From Halothermothrix orenii H 168 (GTDB taxonomy: Bacteria; Bacillota; Halanaerobiia; Halanaerobiales; Halothermotrichaceae), in contig NC_011899.1 in assembly GCF_000020485.1 (NCBI RefSeq), positions 807,937 through 871,936 on the forward strand: 64,000 nucleotides of DNA. The letters run 5' to 3'. Of this stretch, positions 10,042 to 18,885 are shown piece after piece. Below the pieces are notes generated by a model. It was not told the origin of the DNA, did no database searches, and saw only the letters and a program-made list of their open reading frames with translations. How positions within the stretch are numbered: the stretch's first letter is position 1; every line of letters begins with the position of its first letter. Made by a program: the position numbers and the translations under genes.

Positions 10042-12009
10042 ATGGATAACAACTATTTACAGATGTTTTTTGATGAGTCCAGTGAATATCTCCGGATTTT
10101 AAATGAAAATGTTCTGGCCCTTGAACAGGACCCGGAAAACATTGAATTAATCAATGAAGTTTTTAGAGCTGCCCACTCCTTAAAAGGTATGGCAGCTACT
10201 ATGGGGTTTCAATACTTAACTGATTTGACCCACAAGATAGAAAACATTCTGGATAAAGTTAGAAACGGGCAACTTAATATTAATGAGGATATTATAGATT
10301 TGTTGTTTGATGGTCTCGACTATATAAAGCAGCTGGTTGAAGACATTAAAAATGAAGGTGAAGAAGCAACTGATGTTAGTGCTTACATAAAAGATCTGGA
10401 AAACTATGTAGATATAGAGGGTGTTTCTCTTGATGAAGATAGTTCTCCAGGAGATATAAGCTTTTCTGATGAAGAGAAAAAAGAAATTTTTGCAAAAATG
10501 CATGAGAGTGATAATATTTATAAAGTTAATGTCAAGCTAGTCAAGGATTGTCTTCTTAAAAATGTAAGGGGATTTATGATATTAAAAAATGCAGAAGAAC
10601 TGGGATATCTGGTAAAGTCAAAACCTACTAAAGATAACATAGAAGATGAAGATTTTGGTGATTCCATATCTCTGATTTTAGTTTCAAAGTTAAATAGTTC
10701 AGAAATAAAGAAGGAACTGGGTAATATTGTAGATGTTGATAAAGTTGAAATTGAAGTTATAAATAACGAATTCAACGAAAGTTCTGAACAGCAAAATACT
10801 ATAAAGAAGGTTAAACCAACTTCAAAGAAAACCAGTAAAAAAAGATTAACCAGTATGGAAGTATCTCCAACTGTAAGGGTAGATATAAATAAACTGGATA
10901 ATTTAATGAATATGGTTGGTGAATTATTAATTAATAAAACCAGACTGGAAGACTTGAATATTGAATCAGAAGTGTATCAGGATATTATCCAGCAGCTTGA
11001 CAGGGTAACTATGGAATTACATCATATAGTAATGCAAATCAGAATGGTTCCTATTGGTGGAATATTTAACCGCTTCCCCAGGATGGTCAGGGATTTATCT
11101 AAAGAATTAAATAAAGAAATTGATTTAATTATCGAGGGTGCTGAAACAGAGCTGGATAGGTCAATAATTGATGAACTGGTTGATCCTTTAATACATATTT
11201 TAAGAAATGCTGTTGACCATGGTATAGAATCTCCTGAGGAGAGGGTTAAGAAAGGAAAAGACAGAAGAGGGACAATCCTTCTTCAGGCCTATCAAAAGGG
11301 TAGTGAAATAATAATAGAAGTTGAAGATGACGGACGTGGTATTGAACCTGAAGTCCTGGCTGAAAAGGCGATAGAAAAGGGATTGGTAACCCTTGAAGAA
11401 GTTGAAGCCATGGATGATAGGGACAAGCTTAACCTTATTTTTAGACCCGGTTTTAGCACTTCTAAAACTATAACTGATGTGTCGGGCCGTGGAGTAGGTA
11501 TGGATGTGGTAAAACGTGTTGTGGAATCCCTTGATGGGCAGATTTTTATAGAATCAGATGTCGATGTTGGAACCAGATTCACAATATCCCTCCCCTTAAC
11601 TCTGGCTATAACCCAGGCCCTGATGGTCAAAGTTAATGAAGAAATATTTGCTATACCCCTTAATGCTATCAGTGAAACCCTGACTGTAACCCCTGATGAT
11701 ATAAGGCAGGTAAGGGGTCAGGATGTTATCGTATTAAGGGATAGAACTATTCCGATAGTAGAGTGTTCAAAACAGTTAAACATGGATGTAGAGTATGGCC
11801 TTTACCTCAAGAGGGAAGAGATCCCTGTTGTTATCATCAATCAGGGTGACCGTCAGGTTGGGCTGATTGTTGATGAGTTATTAAACCAGCAGGAGATTGT
11901 TATTAAATCACTGGGAAGTTATCTGGTTGATACCAAGAATATAAGTGGGGCGACTATAGTTGGTGATGGTGATGTAGCCCTTATATTAGATGTTAGAAAT
12001 ATTGCTTAA
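10042..12009 (+). CDS. cheA: chemotaxis histidine kinase CheA
   Basis: CheA is the sensor kinase of chemoreceptor arrays; it autophosphorylates and passes phosphate to CheY. The 655-residue protein has an HPt domain with H45 in AAHSLKGMAAT, a variable middle region with a likely CheY-binding domain (about 160-255), and a dimerisation domain (SPTVRVDINKLDNLMNMVGEL). The ATPase domain has the N box HILRNAVDHGIE, G1 EVEDDGRGI and G2 DVSGRGVGMDVV. A CheW-like C-terminus follows. It is 19 bases from cheY, with a strong AGGAGG site. Confidence 0.98.
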   Translation: MDNNYLQMFFDESSEYLRILNENVLALEQDPENIELINEVFRAAHSLKGMAATMGFQYLTDLTHKIENILDKVRNGQLNINEDIIDLLFDGLDYIKQLVEDIKNEGEEATDVSAYIKDLENYVDIEGVSLDEDSSPGDISFSDEEKKEIFAKMHESDNIYKVNVKLVKDCLLKNVRGFMILKNAEELGYLVKSKPTKDNIEDEDFGDSISLILVSKLNSSEIKKELGNIVDVDKVEIEVINNEFNESSEQQNTIKKVKPTSKKTSKKRLTSMEVSPTVRVDINKLDNLMNMVGELLINKTRLEDLNIESEVYQDIIQQLDRVTMELHHIVMQIRMVPIGGIFNRFPRMVRDLSKELNKEIDLIIEGAETELDRSIIDELVDPLIHILRNAVDHGIESPEERVKKGKDRRGTILLQAYQKGSEIIIEVEDDGRGIEPEVLAEKAIEKGLVTLEEVEAMDDRDKLNLIFRPGFSTSKTITDVSGRGVGMDVVKRVVESLDGQIFIESDVDVGTRFTISLPLTLAITQALMVKVNEEIFAIPLNAISETLTVTPDDIRQVRGQDVIVLRDRTIPIVECSKQLNMDVEYGLYLKREEIPVVIINQGDRQVGLIVDELLNQQEIVIKSLGSYLVDTKNISGATIVGDGDVALILDVRNIA

Positions 12010-12026
12010 AAGGAGGGGTCAATATT

Positions 12027-12506
12027 ATGCAGGTTTCTACTGAAGAGAAGGATGTTAATCTGGAAGCCCGGAAGCAGTTTGTAATATTTCAGCTTGGAGA
12101 AGAAGAATATGGGGTTAGCATAACCAATTCAAAGGAAATAATTAAACCTACAAAAATTACAAATGTCCCCAATACACCTGATTATGTACTCGGGGTTATT
12201 AATCTTAGAGGACAGATTGTTCCGGTTGTTGATCTGAGAAAACGGTTTAATATAAAGGGAGCTGACACTGATAAACAGAGAATTATTACAGTAGAAGTGA
12301 AAGGGAATTTAATTGGATTAATGGTAGATGGAGTTAATGAAGTGGTCTGGTTTGAAGAAAGCAAGATTGAATCAGCTCCTGAAGTTGATACTGACATTAA
12401 ACAGGAATATATTGCTGGTATTGGTAAAATAGATGAACGTTTAATAGTATTAATTGACCTGGAAAAGCTCCTTTTTGAAGATAAGGAAATAGAAGCCTCA
12501 ATATAA
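12027..12506 (+). CDS. cheW: chemotaxis coupling protein CheW (first copy)
   Basis: A 159-residue CheW domain that links chemoreceptors to CheA. Typical motifs are FQLGEEEYGVSITNSKEI, ITNVPNTPDYVLGVINLRGQIVPVVDLRKRF and GLMVDGVNEV. It lies 17 bases after cheA and 13 bases before a second, divergent cheW, all in one operon. Confidence 0.96.
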   Translation: MQVSTEEKDVNLEARKQFVIFQLGEEEYGVSITNSKEIIKPTKITNVPNTPDYVLGVINLRGQIVPVVDLRKRFNIKGADTDKQRIITVEVKGNLIGLMVDGVNEVVWFEESKIESAPEVDTDIKQEYIAGIGKIDERLIVLIDLEKLLFEDKEIEASI

Positions 12507-12519
12507 AGGAGGATAGAAA

Positions 12520-13017
12520 ATGCTATCTAAGTTTAATAAAGGTCAGAAGGAAGTTAAAAAAGAGGAAAAACAGTTTGTTGTTTTTACCGTATCCGGGGAA
12601 CATTTTGGGGTGGATATTCATCAAACCCGTGAAATCATTAATACTACAGAACTTACTTTTGTACCTAATGCCCCTTCTTTTGTCAAAGGGGTCATTAACC
12701 TCAGGGATGAAATTATTCCGATTATTAATTTGAAGAAGCGATTATCTTTAAAAGATAATGAAAGTGCAGATGAAGAGAAAATAATTATAGTTGAGATAAA
12801 TAATAATTTGATTGGTATGCAGGTTGATGATGTTAAAGAAATGATCAGGTTAAATGTTGATGAGATTGCTGATCCCCCCGAAATTATTAAGGGTATTAAC
12901 AAAAATTACTTAAGTGGGGTCGGTAAATTAAATGAAAAATTGTTAATTATCCTTGATTTAGCTAATATTTTAACGAAAGAAGAAATTGAGGAGCTTGATA
13001 ATGTTGATCTAGGTTAA
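12520..13017 (+). CDS. chemotaxis coupling protein CheW (second copy)
   Basis: A second CheW-type protein of 165 residues with VNLRD-type core motifs (FVPNAPSFVKGVINLRDEIIPIINLKKR and GMQVDDVKEMI). It is clearly related to its neighbour but divergent, especially in the charged N-terminus (KGQKEVKKEEKQ). Tandem cheW genes may serve different receptor classes. There is no receiver domain, so it is not CheV. Confidence 0.94.
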   Translation: MLSKFNKGQKEVKKEEKQFVVFTVSGEHFGVDIHQTREIINTTELTFVPNAPSFVKGVINLRDEIIPIINLKKRLSLKDNESADEEKIIIVEINNNLIGMQVDDVKEMIRLNVDEIADPPEIIKGINKNYLSGVGKLNEKLLIILDLANILTKEEIEELDNVDLG

Positions 13018-13030
13018 GGGGGTTTATACT

Positions 13031-13654
13031 TTGACAGATAATTTAATTAACAATCTTACAGATGACCATAAAGATGCCTTGAAAGAAATTGGTAATATCG
13101 GGGCTGGAAATGCTGCTACTGCTTTTGCCCAGTTTTTAAACTGTAAAATAGAAATGACAGTGCCTTCTGTTGAAATATTGCCTTTATCAGAAGTGCCAGA
13201 AATCACCGGTGGTGTAGAAGACAGGGTAGTTGGTATTTTACTGAAAGTTATGGGTGAAGCCCCGGGTAGTATACTCTTTGTTTTAAGTGAAGAAAGTACT
13301 GCCCATTTATTAAACATTATTACACAGCAGGATATTGATGTCTCCAGATTTAGTGAGGTTGAAATTTCAGCTATCAAAGAGATAGGAAATATTTTATCAG
13401 GTTCATACTTGAGTGCCCTCAATAAAATGACCGGTTTTAACCTGGTCCAATCAGTCCCCGGTTTTTCTCATGATATGGCTGGAGCTATCCTGAGCTCGTC
13501 AATGATTCCTCTCGGGGAGAGTAGTGATTATGCTCTGCTTATTGAAACCAAATTTCTGGACGGAGGCAATGAAATAGAAGGTTATTTTATTTTAATTCCT
13601 GATCCGGGTTCTTTAGACAAAATATTAAAGGCCCTGGGGTTTGATGTGAAATGA
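13031..13654 (+). CDS. cheC: CheY-P phosphatase CheC
   Basis: CheC dephosphorylates CheY-P and binds CheD in Gram-positive and Thermotoga-type chemotaxis. The 207-residue protein contains both pseudo-symmetric active-site helices, ALKEIGNIGAGNAATAF and AIKEIGNILSGSYLSAL. Each carries the E-x2-N core, followed by a conserved Pro. It begins with a TTG at 13031 after a GGGGG ribosome site. Its stop overlaps the cheD start (ATGA), which implies translational coupling. Confidence 0.96.
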   Translation: MTDNLINNLTDDHKDALKEIGNIGAGNAATAFAQFLNCKIEMTVPSVEILPLSEVPEITGGVEDRVVGILLKVMGEAPGSILFVLSEESTAHLLNIITQQDIDVSRFSEVEISAIKEIGNILSGSYLSALNKMTGFNLVQSVPGFSHDMAGAILSSSMIPLGESSDYALLIETKFLDGGNEIEGYFILIPDPGSLDKILKALGFDVK

Positions 13655-14127
13655 GTTCTACCCCAATCAGGGTACGCATGGCAGAATTTGCTATCGGGAA
13701 ATCCCCGGACATTCTGGTTACGATAGGTCTGGGCTCCTGTGTTGGGGTAGCTATTTATGATAGGTATAACAATATAGGTGGCCTTATCCATATTATGCTA
13801 CCTGAAAACAAAAAGGGCTTAAAACCTGCTAAATATGCCGATACCGGTATTCCATTACTGATAAAAAAGATGGAGGAAGAGGGTGCTAAAAGAAGAAATA
13901 TGGTCGCCAAAATTGCCGGAGGCTCACATATGTTCTCCAATGGAGATGACAATGGATTAAATGTGGGAAGCCGCAATATAAAAGCGGTCAGGGAAATACT
14001 TGCAGAACAAAATATCGACATTGTTGGTGAAGATGTCGGTAAAACATATGGTAGAACGATGGAATTCCATACTGAAGATGGTAAGGTGATTATTAAATCT
14101 TATAAAATGGGTAAAAAAATATTATAA
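13651..14127 (+). CDS. cheD: chemoreceptor glutamine deamidase CheD
   Basis: CheD deamidates receptor glutamines and modulates CheC. The 158-residue protein carries the expected catalytic triad spacing: T24, C30 (TIGLGSCVGVAIYD) and H47 (GGLIHIMLP). KIAGGSHMF is also typical. The start overlaps the cheC stop by four bases. It is the last gene of the chemotaxis operon. No cheB, cheR, sigD or flagellar gene follows. Confidence 0.95.
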   Translation: MSSTPIRVRMAEFAIGKSPDILVTIGLGSCVGVAIYDRYNNIGGLIHIMLPENKKGLKPAKYADTGIPLLIKKMEEEGAKRRNMVAKIAGGSHMFSNGDDNGLNVGSRNIKAVREILAEQNIDIVGEDVGKTYGRTMEFHTEDGKVIIKSYKMGKKIL

Positions 14128-14195
14128 TAATATATACCGGTTTGCTTTCAGGAAAATATTTTTATTTTGCCTCATTTATTTTTAATATAAACCCA

Positions 14196-14224
14196 TTGAT
14201 AAATATCTTTTTATGTGGTATACT
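14196..14224 (+). promoter_or_regulatory. A-type promoter of rpsB-tsf
   Basis: TTGATA (14196-14201), a 17-base spacer and TATACT (14219-14224) lie about 180 bases upstream of rpsB and begin a long structured leader. Confidence 0.85.
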
Positions 14225-14231
14225 ACCTAAT

Positions 14232-14398
14232 AGTGTAAAATAAACACGTCTGTGGACCCTGTTACTGGTGCTATGGTTAGTTATTAACTATAGTGGTAAC
14301 ATCGGAACAATATTGAAATAATATTGTTTCGATACCGGTTTCTTTTTTTATGTCCGGTAGGGGTTGAAACAGGCGGAAGTTAAACCAGGAAAGGAGGT
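14232..14398 (+). ncRNA. structured 5' leader of rpsB (candidate ribosomal-protein autoregulatory RNA)
   Basis: The predicted transcript start is followed by two adjacent hairpins. Hairpin A (14261-14300) pairs GTTAC with GTAAC and CTATGGTT with AACTATAG. Hairpin B (14301-14333) has a 14-bp stem, ATCGGAACAATATT with AATATTGTTTCGAT, with one G-U pair. TACCGG (14333-14338) can also pair with CCGGTA (14354-14359) across a run of seven T. The arrangement suggests S2-dependent feedback or attenuation. I do not recognise a named family. Confidence 0.6.
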
Positions 14399-14407
14399 GT
14401 GGGTATA

Positions 14408-15196
14408 ATGGCTGTTGTGACCATGAAACAGTTACTTGAGTCAGGTGTCCATTTTGGTCATCAGACCAGACGCTGGAATCCTAAAATGAAAGATTATATC
14501 TTTACAGAGCGTAACGGGATTTACATTATTGACCTGCAGAAAACTGTTGCTTTGCTTGATAAGGCATATGACTATGTAAGGGATATGGCCTCAAAGGGAA
14601 AAACAATTTTGTTTGTTGGAACCAAAAAACAGGCCCAGGAAACGATTAAAACTGAGGCTGAACGTTGTGGTATGCCTTATGTAAACCAGCGCTGGTTGGG
14701 TGGAATGTTAACCAACTTCAGGACAATTAAGAAGAGGGTTAAGCGCTTAAATGAACTGGAAAAAATGGAAGAAGATGGCCTCTTTGAGGTTTTACCTAAA
14801 AAAGAGGTGATCTTGCTTAAAAAAGAGCGTGATAAATTAGAAAGATTCCTTGGTGGGATCAGGGACATGAAAAACCTTCCTGATGTAGTGTATATTACTG
14901 ACCCACGGAAGGAGTCTATTGCTGTTGCTGAAGCAAGAAAGCTTAATATACCGATTGTTTCGATAGTAGATACCAATTGTGACCCTGACCTTATTGATTA
15001 TATTATCCCTGGTAATGATGACGCAATTAGAGCAGTTAAGTTGATTTCCAGTAAAATTGCCGATGCTGTTCTGGCTGGAAAACAGGGAGAACAGTTAACT
15101 GAGGAAGCAAAACCTGAAGACAAGGAAGATGAAAAAGGTCAGGCTGAAGAAAAAGAGGTAAAAGAGGAAAATAATTCAGCAAATAAAGAGGAATAA
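14408..15196 (+). CDS. rpsB: 30S ribosomal protein S2
   Basis: S2 of the small ribosomal subunit, 262 residues. It has family motifs [39 protein letters not shown] and [22 protein letters not shown]. The C-terminal ~40 residues form a Lys/Glu-rich tail. The frame extends upstream to a GTG at 14399, but the GGAGG at 14393-14397 is correctly spaced (10 bases) for the ATG at 14408, which gives the standard N-terminus. tsf follows, as in most bacteria. Confidence 0.98.
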   Translation: MAVVTMKQLLESGVHFGHQTRRWNPKMKDYIFTERNGIYIIDLQKTVALLDKAYDYVRDMASKGKTILFVGTKKQAQETIKTEAERCGMPYVNQRWLGGMLTNFRTIKKRVKRLNELEKMEEDGLFEVLPKKEVILLKKERDKLERFLGGIRDMKNLPDVVYITDPRKESIAVAEARKLNIPIVSIVDTNCDPDLIDYIIPGNDDAIRAVKLISSKIADAVLAGKQGEQLTEEAKPEDKEDEKGQAEEKEVKEENNSANKEE

Positions 15197-15203
15197 TAAA
15201 GGG

Positions 15204-15246
15204 AAAAGGCGTTGGTTAGAAGAGTTTTCTTCTACCACGCCTTTTT
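15204..15246 (+). terminator. attenuator-like terminator between rpsB and tsf
   Basis: A long hairpin (AAAAGGCGTTGGTTAGAAGA with TCTTCTACCACGCCTTTT, loop about 4 nt) is followed by T residues. It could terminate part of the rpsB transcripts and lower tsf expression. No separate tsf promoter is visible in the remaining ~25 bases. Confidence 0.75.
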
Positions 15247-15269
15247 GTACGAAAAAAGGAGGGAAAAAA

Positions 15270-16169
15270 ATGGGTATTTCCATGAAAGACATAAAGGAAT
15301 TAAGGTCAAGAACAGGTGCTGGAGTACTTGACTGTAAAAAGGCTCTCGCTGAAACCAATGGTGATATCGATGCTGCTGTAGAATATCTAAGGGAAAAGGG
15401 TATTGCAGCAGCTGCTAAAAAGGCTGGCAGGGTTGCAGCTGAAGGTGCTGTAAATGTTTACATATCAGATGACCGCAAAAAAGGTGTTATTGTTGAAGTC
15501 AATAGTGAAACAGACTTTGTTGCCAAGAATGATAATTTTAAAGACCTTGTCAATAAGATTTCTGAACACTTAATGCAAAGTGATGCAAACAGTGTTGATG
15601 AGGTTCTGAAAGAAACCTGGTATCAAGATAGTGAAAAAGATGTAAATACTATCATAAAAGAAGCGATTGCCAGTATCGGTGAAAACATTAACCTGAGACG
15701 GTTTGAAAAGTATGAAACTAATGGATTCCTCCAGGGATATATTCATATGGGGGGTAAAATTGGCGTTTTAGTTGACATTGATGGAGAATTTAACGATAGT
15801 ACCCGAAAAGTGGCTAAAGATATTGCTATGCATATTGCTGCCATTAATCCCCGCTATTTGAGCAGAGATGATATTAGTGAAGAAGTAATTAATAAAGAAA
15901 AAGAGATATATAAAGAACAGATGTTAAATGAAGGAAAACCTGAACATATTATCGGTCAGATTGTAAAAGGTAAAATGGAAAAATATTATAGTGAAGTCTG
16001 TCTCCTTGACCAGGCCTTTGTTAGGGATGAAGATATTACTGTAGGTAAATTAATTGAAGACAATGGACTGAAAATTAACGGTTTTACCCGGTTTGAACTG
16101 GGGGAAGGTATTGAAAAAGAGGAAGAAGATTTTGCTGCAGAAGTAATGAAAGAAGTTAATAAAAAATAA
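15270..16169 (+). CDS. tsf: translation elongation factor Ts
   Basis: The guanine-nucleotide exchange factor for EF-Tu. The 299-residue protein has the N-terminal UBA-like domain with RSRTGAGVLDCKKAL, the core motif EVNSETDFVAKND, and the second-half MHIAAINPRYL. A GGAGG ribosome site precedes the ATG at 15270. It lies downstream of rpsB, separated by a terminator-like hairpin. Confidence 0.98.
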   Translation: MGISMKDIKELRSRTGAGVLDCKKALAETNGDIDAAVEYLREKGIAAAAKKAGRVAAEGAVNVYISDDRKKGVIVEVNSETDFVAKNDNFKDLVNKISEHLMQSDANSVDEVLKETWYQDSEKDVNTIIKEAIASIGENINLRRFEKYETNGFLQGYIHMGGKIGVLVDIDGEFNDSTRKVAKDIAMHIAAINPRYLSRDDISEEVINKEKEIYKEQMLNEGKPEHIIGQIVKGKMEKYYSEVCLLDQAFVRDEDITVGKLIEDNGLKINGFTRFELGEGIEKEEEDFAAEVMKEVNKK

Positions 16170-16181
16170 TATTTATTGGTT

Positions 16182-16214
16182 AAAAGAGAGCACTTTTAAG
16201 GTGTTCTCTTTTTT
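16182..16214 (+). terminator. intrinsic terminator after tsf
   Basis: The 12-bp stem AAAAGAGAGCAC with GTGTTCTCTTTT (one G-U pair) runs into a T-rich tail and ends the rpsB-tsf transcript. Confidence 0.85.
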
Positions 16215-16260
16215 CAGGTCTTATTTTTTAATATTAAAATTAATAAATTTGATTAAAGTT

Positions 16261-16289
16261 TTGTCTTAAAGAAAAGGAAAAAATAATTC
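16261..16289 (+). promoter_or_regulatory. possible promoter of pyrH
   Basis: TTGTCT (16261-16266) and TAATTC (16284-16289) are spaced by 17 bases, about 30 bases before pyrH. Each hexamer deviates from consensus at two positions. Confidence 0.4.
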
Positions 16290-16318
16290 TTTATCGAATA
16301 AATAATATTGGAGGTTAA

Positions 16319-17041
<723 letters not shown>

Positions 17042-17356
17042 AGAAGTAATTTATAAAATAAAAACAATTAGTAAATAAATTATCCTTAAAAAGCTATTTT
17101 ATATAACTGTGTTATAACTAAGCTATATAATTTATTTAGGAATTTTAAATAAAAATTTTAAATAAAATTGTATACAATAATAATATATTTATAAATTTTG
17201 CAATTTAATAATTTTTTATTTCCAGGTAAAAATAAGTATATATTTGTACCTTAAATTAATATTCTAAATTATTATGACTTCTTTAATTTATTCAGGCTTA
17301 ATATTTATATATAAATTAAGAGAAACCTCTAAAATAATACTAATGGGGGGAAGATT
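17042..17356 (+). other. AT-rich non-coding gap between pyrH and frr
   Basis: These 315 bases contain no credible gene. They hold an exact 13-base tandem repeat (ATTTTAAATAAAA at 17142-17154 and 17155-17167) and a 12-base perfect palindrome ATTGTATACAAT (17167-17178). A weak promoter-like pair lies near the 3' end. The composition is much poorer in G+C than the surrounding genes. Confidence 0.7.
17282..17310 (+). promoter_or_regulatory. possible promoter of the frr operon
   Basis: TTTAAT (17282-17287) and TTATAT (17305-17310) are spaced by 17 bases, about 45 bases before frr. Such matches are common in DNA this AT-rich, so it is tentative. Confidence 0.35.
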
Positions 17357-17914
17357 ATGATTAAACAGGTAGAGAAAAATGCCAAACAAAAAATGGAGAA
17401 GGTTTTAGAAGCTACAAAGCATGATTTAAATACGGTTAGAACCGGCCGGGCCAGGCCATCCCTGGTAGAAAATATTATGGTTGATTATTACGGAACCCAG
17501 ACACCCATTCAGCAGATGGCTAAAGTAGTAGCTCCTGAAGCAAGACAGCTCGTTATTGAACCCTGGGATAAGAGTGTTATAGAAAGTATTGAAAAAGCTA
17601 TTTTAAAATCAAACCTGGGTTTAAACCCTTCAAATGATGGTAATGTCATCAGGATTAATATTCCCCAGTTGACTGAAGAGAGAAGGAAAGAACTGGTTAA
17701 GGTAGCCCATGAAAAGGCAGAAAAAGGTAGAATTGCTATAAGAAATATTAGACGTGAAGCCAATGATGAATTAAAGGAAATGGAAAAAAACAGTGAAATA
17801 TCTGAAGATAACTACCACCGGGGACTTGATATGATTCAGGAACTAACTGATACATATATAGATAAAATAGATAAAATGCTTGAAGATAAAGAACAGGATA
17901 TTATGGAGGTTTAG
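17357..17914 (+). CDS. frr: ribosome recycling factor
   Basis: Frees ribosomes from mRNA after termination together with EF-G. The 185-residue helical protein has the hallmark LNTVRTGRARPSLVENI, VDYYGTQTPIQQMA and the C-terminal KAEKGRIAIRNIRREANDELK. It starts a long run of closely spaced genes extending to proS. Confidence 0.98.
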   Translation: MIKQVEKNAKQKMEKVLEATKHDLNTVRTGRARPSLVENIMVDYYGTQTPIQQMAKVVAPEARQLVIEPWDKSVIESIEKAILKSNLGLNPSNDGNVIRINIPQLTEERRKELVKVAHEKAEKGRIAIRNIRREANDELKEMEKNSEISEDNYHRGLDMIQELTDTYIDKIDKMLEDKEQDIMEV

Positions 17915-17915
17915 A

Positions 17916-18110
17916 ATGGATAATTATTTAATCGGGTCCAGTCCTGATTCTGTAAAAAAACATTATGAGAAAAAAGGGAAACGGGTAATCGTAAACCAGA
18001 CTAAACCTCCTGATAAAAAAGAGGGTTATGGTGAAAAACGGGTTATAGCTATTAAAGAAATAGATTCAGAACAGATCAAGATTATCTGGAGTTATGAAAA
18101 ATATAGGTAG
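17916..18110 (+). CDS. small hypothetical protein between frr and uppS
   Basis: A 64-residue basic protein (MDNYLIGSSPDSVKKHYEKK to IIWSYEKYR) that I do not recognise. An ATG at 17916, two bases past the frr stop, follows TGGAGG (17904-17909) with good spacing. An upstream in-frame ATG at 17880 lies inside frr and is less likely. It has no signal peptide or membrane segment and is rich in Lys. The tight fit in the operon supports a real gene. Confidence 0.7.
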   Translation: MDNYLIGSSPDSVKKHYEKKGKRVIVNQTKPPDKKEGYGEKRVIAIKEIDSEQIKIIWSYEKYR

Positions 18111-18116
18111 GACGGT

Positions 18117-18135
18117 CCCCCTCATTATGAGGGGG
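18117..18135 (+). other. GC-rich hairpin between the small ORF and uppS
   Basis: CCCCCTCA and TGAGGGGG form a perfect 8-bp stem with a TTA loop. No T run follows, so it is probably an mRNA-processing or stability hairpin rather than a terminator. Confidence 0.55.
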
Positions 18136-18162
18136 TGATTAGTTTTAGAATAGGGTGATAAA

Positions 18163-18885
18163 ATGAATATACCTTCCCATGTAGCAATAATAATGGATGG
18201 AAATGGCCGCTGGGCTCAGGAAAAGGGTCTGCCAAGGTATGCCGGGCACCGCGAGGGAGTTAAAACCCTTAAAAAAATAATTAAAAAGGCAGGGGAAATG
18301 AAAATACCCTGTCTAACTGTTTATGCTTTTTCTACTGAAAACTGGAGACGCCCCCGTAAAGAAGTTGATTTTTTAATGAAATTATTCAAAGAAACCCTTA
18401 AGAATGAGTCACAGGAGCTTGCCAGTAAAAATGTCCGGGTCAATATAATTGGAAGGCGAAATGGCCTCTCCAAAAGTCTCATAAATGCAATTGAGTATAT
18501 CGAAAAAATTACCCGGGATAAGAACGGGATGGAATTAAATATCGCCTTTAATTATGGAGGACGGGCTGAAATTGTTGATAGTGTAAAAAAAGTGGTGCAG
18601 GATGTCAATCAGGGTCTGGCCCTTGACGAGCTTGATGAGAATAATTTTTCAAAATACCTATATAACCCCAGGTGGCCTGAAGTAGAATTACTGATAAGAA
18701 CTGGTGGAGAAATGAGAATAAGTAATTATATGTTATGGCAACTGGCCTATGCTGAACTGTATTTTATTGATAAATGCTGGCCTGATTTTAATGGAGAGGA
18801 CCTGGAAAAAGCTATAAAGGTTTTTCAACAGCGAGATCGTAGATTTGGTGGATTACCTGAAGTGGGGGACGATAAAAATGCTTAG
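18163..18885 (+). CDS. uppS: isoprenyl transferase (undecaprenyl diphosphate synthase)
   Basis: A cis-prenyltransferase that makes the C55 lipid carrier for cell-wall synthesis. The 240-residue protein has MDGNGRWAQEKG with D12 as the catalytic Asp, YAGHREG, YAFSTENWRRP and the C-terminal RTGGEMRISNYMLWQLAY. The usual RTGGExRxSNFxxWQ signature is well kept. It overlaps cdsA by eight bases. Confidence 0.97.
   Translation: MNIPSHVAIIMDGNGRWAQEKGLPRYAGHREGVKTLKKIIKKAGEMKIPCLTVYAFSTENWRRPRKEVDFLMKLFKETLKNESQELASKNVRVNIIGRRNGLSKSLINAIEYIEKITRDKNGMELNIAFNYGGRAEIVDSVKKVVQDVNQGLALDELDENNFSKYLYNPRWPEVELLIRTGGEMRISNYMLWQLAYAELYFIDKCWPDFNGEDLEKAIKVFQQRDRRFGGLPEVGDDKNA

Noticed and set aside
12520-13017. 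CheV (CheW plus receiver)
   Set aside because: The protein ends after the CheW domain and has no receiver domain.
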